Source of the DNA: an uncultured Clostridia bacterium
GTDB taxonomy: Bacteria; Bacillota; Clostridia; Oscillospirales; Ruminococcaceae
DNA: 8,882 bases
Direction: 5' to 3'
Assembly: GCA_945931735.1 (NCBI GenBank)
Contig: CAMEPN010000044.1
Coordinates: 1-8,882 of the forward strand
The notes beneath the pieces were generated by a model that saw only the letters and a program-made list of their open reading frames with translations, was not told the origin of the DNA and did not search any database. A program made the position numbers and the translations under genes. Below, in pieces: positions 6,614-8,882 of the stretch (within the stretch, counting starts at the first letter, position 1; every line of letters starts with the position of its first letter).

Positions 6614-6642
6614 ATTATATCATATATCCAAAGAAATTTCAA
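6614..6642 (-). promoter_or_regulatory. Sigma-A promoter of the mannan operon
   Basis: On the minus strand TTGAAA (6642-6637) and TATAAT (6619-6614) are separated by 17 bases. Transcription would start near 6607, about 45 bases before the GH27 start codon. This is the only promoter I find for the three-gene operon. Confidence 0.8.
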
Positions 6643-6679
6643 TGTATAAACCTAATAAAAATTATATTTCTTTTTTGTG

Positions 6680-6709
6680 TTAAGTAACCTTTTGGGGCTT
6701 GTAACTTAA
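6680..6709. promoter_or_regulatory. Imperfect inverted repeat upstream of the mannan operon promoter
   Basis: TTAAGTAAC (6680-6688) and GTAACTTAA (6701-6709) are complementary except for one position, around a 12-base spacer. The element lies about 40-65 bases upstream of the -35 box, within an AT-rich stretch (6643-6728) that has no gene. The position would suit an activator site, but in AT-rich DNA such repeats can arise by chance. Confidence 0.3.
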
Positions 6710-6728
6710 TAACTTTTACGGGTAAATC

Positions 6729-6758
6729 AAAACCGCGGTTGGTCGCCGCGGTTTTTTT
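6729..6758. terminator. Terminator after the TSCPD gene, possibly bidirectional
   Basis: A ten-base stem (AAAACCGCGG, 6729-6738, with CCGCGGTTTT, 6746-6755) encloses a seven-base loop. On the minus strand it follows the TSCPD stop by about 20 bases and ends in TTTTGATTT, so it can end the BMP-TSCPD transcript. The plus-strand T run is longer (seven T), although no plus-strand gene precedes it. Confidence 0.85.
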
Positions 6759-6774
6759 AGAGATGCCCTAAAGT

Positions 6775-7035
6775 TTATTTTGAGTTTTCCTCGTTATACG
6801 CCGCCCTCACTGCCAGCGCGAGCTGGTCGGCGCAGGAGGTGTTTTTTCTGCCGCAGGTGTTCCCCGCGAGGGTCTGCTCGATATATTCGACCGTTTTTCC
6901 CTCGAGCAGCTTGGATATCGCCTTGAGGTTGCCGTTGCAGCCGCCGATGAACTCGATATCGCTGACAACGTTCCCGTCAAGCCTGAAATGTATCTCCTGC
7001 GCGCAGACGGTCTTTGTTCTGTAAGTGTGTTCCAT
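6775..7035 (-). CDS. TSCPD-domain protein (TIGR03905-like)
   Basis: An 86-residue protein made almost entirely of one TSCPD domain, a cysteine-containing module also found at the C terminus of some class II ribonucleotide reductases; the stand-alone form has no established function. Visible landmarks are VCAQEIHFRLDGNVVSDIEF (10-29), the FIGGCNGNLKAISKLLEG block (29-46) and CGRKNTSCADQLA (61-73). The name-giving TSCPD reads TSCAD here. Cys11, Cys33, Cys61 and Cys68 are candidate metal ligands or redox residues. There is no signal peptide, so it is cytosolic. Start: AAGGAG lies about nine bases before ATG 7035, and the gene starts 17 bases after the stop of the BMP lipoprotein gene, so the two form an operon closed by the terminator at 6729-6758. 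A role near nucleotide metabolism is inferred from domain occurrence only. Confidence 0.85.
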   Translation of the reverse strand: MEHTYRTKTVCAQEIHFRLDGNVVSDIEFIGGCNGNLKAISKLLEGKTVEYIEQTLAGNTCGRKNTSCADQLALAVRAAYNEENSK

Positions 7036-7052
7036 ATGTTCTATCTCCTTTT

Positions 7053-8243
7053 TCAGTCGTATTGTATCTCGAACGAGTTTTCGGTAAGGTCGGTCACGGG
7101 CTGGCGGTAGTTTCCGAGCAGCCTTACGCCGTAGACATACCAGTCCATATTGTAAATTTCCGCGGCGCTCATATAATCGCCCTTGAGATATTTCACGCTT
7201 CCGTTGATATCCTTAAGCTCGCCGTTGAAAATATAGGCCAGTCCGCCCGTTACCTTGGGGACGAGCGCTCCGATTATGTCCTGCGTTCCGTCCTTGGCGG
7301 CGGGGAGCGCGTCGGACACGGTTACGGTGCCGTTTGCCATTGTTCCGGTGAAGGTGTCGCCCTCCCATGTATCCATGGTCATTTTCTTGTAGTGCGAGAG
7401 GTAATAGCTGCTGCGCCCGCACCCGAAATACATCAGCATATTGCCGTAATCGGAATAGTCGCTGCCGTGGTCTACGCTGTCTATGAATTTAATGCCCTTT
7501 TCCTCGCAGAGCTGCGCCGCCCTGCGCGATTCGGTGTAGCATATTATGACATCGCAGCCGTCGTTCTTAAGCGCGTTCACGGCGGTTTCTATCTCATCGT
7601 CCGCCGTGGCGAATGCCGCGACTACCTCCGCGTCGGAATATACGAGCTGCATACCGAGCGCGGCGGCGTTTATTACGGGGATAGGATAGAGCAGGTCGGT
7701 GTCCGCAACAACGCCTATTTTCTCGCTTTCGGAATTATATGCCGCGACCATGCCCGCGACATATGCCCCTTGGAATATCTCCTCGGTATATGCGGCGATG
7801 TTTGCGGAGCGAACGTTTGTTCCGTAGGCGATGAAATTGATGTTCATGTATTTGCCCGCCGTTGAAGACAGGACGTTCTTGTATACGGGGCTTTCCGATA
7901 CTATGTAGGAACAGCCCGCGTTCGCGAGAGTCTGCACCGCCTTTTCAAAGTCGGTTATGCTCACGTTGTCGATATACATTGTTTCCACGCTGCTGTGTGT
8001 GCCCGCGAGGATACGCTGCGCGTTCATTTCGCCCGAAACGCCGTCGGTTTTGGCGTCGCCGTGGAATATATAGCCTACCTTGACCTCCTCGCTCTCGGTT
8101 TCCGATGTTTCGTCGGTCTGAGCTGTCTGGGCGGTGTCGGTCGTGTCCGTTTCGGAGGATTCCCCGCCGGAGCAGCCCGCTATGCCTGCGGTCATGCACA
8201 GCGCCAGCAGAGCGGCGAGTGCCTTATGCCATCTTGAAGTCAT
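7053..8243 (-). CDS. BMP-family (PnrA/Med-like) substrate-binding lipoprotein
   Basis: A 396-residue surface lipoprotein of the basic membrane protein family, whose studied members bind purine nucleosides for ABC import or, like Bacillus Med, act in signalling. The N terminus has a hydrophobic signal and lipobox IAGC with Cys24, then a Ser/Thr/Asp/Glu-rich tether (25-52). The two-lobed binding fold begins at VKVGYIFHGD (about 54-63); EEIFQGAYVAGMVAAYN and the KIGVVADTD segment followed by PVINAAALGMQL match the family pattern of one lobe passing into the next. Start: GGGAGG sits seven bases before ATG 8243 and gives a proper lipoprotein signal. The frame stays open to 8333, but that ATG lies upstream of the -10 box and the extra 30 residues would spoil the signal peptide. 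No ABC ATPase or permease gene is nearby, so it may work alone or with a distant transporter. A TSCPD gene follows in the same operon. Confidence 0.88.
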   Translation of the reverse strand: MTSRWHKALAALLALCMTAGIAGCSGGESSETDTTDTAQTAQTDETSETESEEVKVGYIFHGDAKTDGVSGEMNAQRILAGTHSSVETMYIDNVSITDFEKAVQTLANAGCSYIVSESPVYKNVLSSTAGKYMNINFIAYGTNVRSANIAAYTEEIFQGAYVAGMVAAYNSESEKIGVVADTDLLYPIPVINAAALGMQLVYSDAEVVAAFATADDEIETAVNALKNDGCDVIICYTESRRAAQLCEEKGIKFIDSVDHGSDYSDYGNMLMYFGCGRSSYYLSHYKKMTMDTWEGDTFTGTMANGTVTVSDALPAAKDGTQDIIGALVPKVTGGLAYIFNGELKDINGSVKYLKGDYMSAAEIYNMDWYVYGVRLLGNYRQPVTDLTENSFEIQYD

Positions 8244-8301
8244 ATTATAACCTCCCGTTGAAAATGCCGTAATTATCAGCGGGCAGAAGCCTGCTTTTAA
8301 T

Positions 8302-8310
8302 ATTATAACA
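8302..8310 (-). promoter_or_regulatory. Extended -10 promoter of the BMP-TSCPD operon
   Basis: TGTTATAAT on the minus strand (8310-8302) is an extended -10 element with a perfect TATAAT; no good -35 box is seen 16-18 bases upstream. Transcription would start near 8295, about 50 bases before ATG 8243. Confidence 0.65.
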
Positions 8311-8391
8311 TATCTTACCGAAAAAATCATCACTTTTTCAGAAATATTTCATACTTCTACTGAAAATTCTGTTTATTTTTTTCTAAATATA

Positions 8392-8400
8392 TGTTATAAT
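8392..8400 (+). promoter_or_regulatory. Extended -10 promoter of the PrsA/SurA-like gene
   Basis: TGTTATAAT (8392-8400) is an extended -10 element with only a weak -35 (TTTATT-like) upstream. Transcription would start near 8407, leaving about 68 bases of leader before ATG 8475. The 12 bases ATATGTTATAAT are identical to those at the divergent BMP promoter. Confidence 0.65.
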
Positions 8401-8410
8401 TACAATGTAC

Positions 8411-8439
8411 GGTCATGTGTCTGAAAAAATTAGATGACC
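8411..8439 (+). promoter_or_regulatory. Inverted repeat in the leader of the PrsA/SurA-like gene
   Basis: GGTCAT (8411-8416) and ATGACC (8434-8439) are perfect complements 17 bases apart; inner CT/AG bases could extend the pairing after a bulge. The element starts a few bases into the predicted transcript, so it could be an operator or a leader hairpin. It has no T tract and is not a terminator. Confidence 0.35.
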
Positions 8440-8474
8440 AAAACAGCAAAATTCTCTTTACGAAAGGAAAACCA

Positions 8475-8882
8475 ATGAAATTATCCCGTATATTACATAC
8501 TGCCGCAGCATTGTCAGCGGCGGGTGCCGTTTTTCTGAGCGGATGCTCCGTAAAATTCGGAACGAACCGTAAAATAAGCGACGACGCGGTCGTTGCGCAG
8601 CCCACCGCACAGGGCGCGGGCGATGATGATATGAATATAAAATACCTTGACTTTATCAAGGAGTACAAATATTATCTTAAAGGTCAGTCCATTACCGACG
8701 ACACCACCGAAAGCGTCGCGTCGCAGTGCGAGACCCAGCGCGCTACCATAATTAACTACCTCATCAACGAGAAGATAATTCTTGCGAAAGCAAAGGAGCT
8801 TGGCGTGTCGACGCTTTCCAACGAGGAAATGGATGCGGTCGAGGAGGAATTTAACGAGCTTGTCGCCGAGCAGGTCGAATAT
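8475..8882 (+). CDS. PrsA/SurA-like lipoprotein (SurA N-terminal domain), 3' end cut off by the window
   Basis: The frame opens at ATG 8475 and runs without a stop to the window edge, giving 136 residues. A lipoprotein signal is clear: MKLSR, a hydrophobic stretch and lipobox LSGC with Cys24. After a polar tether (25-52), residues about 53-136 are helical and resemble the SurA/PrsA N-terminal chaperone region: IINYLINEKIILAKAKELGV (94-113), then LSNEEMDAVEEEFNELVAEQ (115-134). Such proteins help secreted proteins fold outside the membrane and often carry a parvulin-type peptidyl-prolyl isomerase domain, which would lie beyond the window if present. Start: AAAGGA (8463-8468) lies six bases upstream. 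It is divergent from the BMP operon. An extracellular foldase is the best reading; the family call rests on the N-terminal part alone. Confidence 0.75.
   Translation, partial: MKLSRILHTAAALSAAGAVFLSGCSVKFGTNRKISDDAVVAQPTAQGAGDDDMNIKYLDFIKEYKYYLKGQSITDDTTESVASQCETQRATIINYLINEKIILAKAKELGVSTLSNEEMDAVEEEFNELVAEQVEY

Noticed and set aside
7014..7865. Plus-strand open frame of 283 codons opposite the BMP gene
   Set aside because: Antisense to a lipoprotein gene with a clear signal, ribosome site and promoter.
8244..8333. N-terminal extension of the BMP lipoprotein to ATG 8333
   Set aside because: It starts upstream of the -10 element and would bury the lipoprotein signal; ATG 8243 has a proper ribosome site.
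8357..8668. Minus-strand 103-codon frame at the right end
   Set aside because: It covers the promoter and leader of the plus-strand PrsA/SurA-like gene and shows no domain.

Overview
The window looks like chromosome from a gut or rumen Clostridia bacterium of the Ruminococcus/Oscillospiraceae type. Supporting signs are strong AAGGAG-type ribosome sites, three lipobox lipoproteins, an MreB, a LacI-like-sensor diguanylate cyclase of a type common in Clostridia, and GH26/GH27 mannan-degrading enzymes. Base composition and codon use look even throughout, and there is no insertion sequence, integrase, tRNA, rRNA or CRISPR array. The genus is inferred from gene style, not proven.

Layout: (1) 2-2902, plus strand: the 3' part of an mreB, then a 641-residue cytosolic protein with a LacI-like ligand-binding domain and a C-terminal GGDEF domain. 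(2) 2901-2941: a perfect palindromic terminator between convergent genes. (3) 2944-3549, minus strand: an XRE-type DNA-binding protein with two membrane helices and a C-terminal zinc ribbon, with a near-consensus promoter and an 11-bp direct repeat in its leader. (4) 3694-6642, minus strand: a compact operon, promoter - GH27 alpha-galactosidase - 67-residue four-cysteine protein - GH26 mannanase lipoprotein - terminator. (5) 6729-8310, minus strand: extended -10 promoter - BMP-family lipoprotein - TSCPD-domain protein - terminator. (6) 8389-8882, plus strand: a divergent promoter and the start of a PrsA/SurA-like lipoprotein that runs off the window.

How they may work together: GH26 would cut mannan backbone at the cell surface and GH27, which has no export signal, would remove alpha-galactosyl side groups inside the cell. 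Together they form a galactomannan utilisation unit, though no transporter or regulator is encoded beside it. The small cysteine protein sits in the middle of that operon and has no known job. The BMP/TSCPD pair may deal with nucleosides, because BMP proteins of the PnrA type bind purine nucleosides and TSCPD domains occur on ribonucleotide reductases; this link is inference.

No clearly new defence, mobile or RNA system is visible. The least explained items are the small four-cysteine protein in the mannan operon, the membrane-anchored XRE/zinc-ribbon regulator with its leader repeats, the BMP-TSCPD pairing, and an apparent insert in the GH27 catalytic domain.
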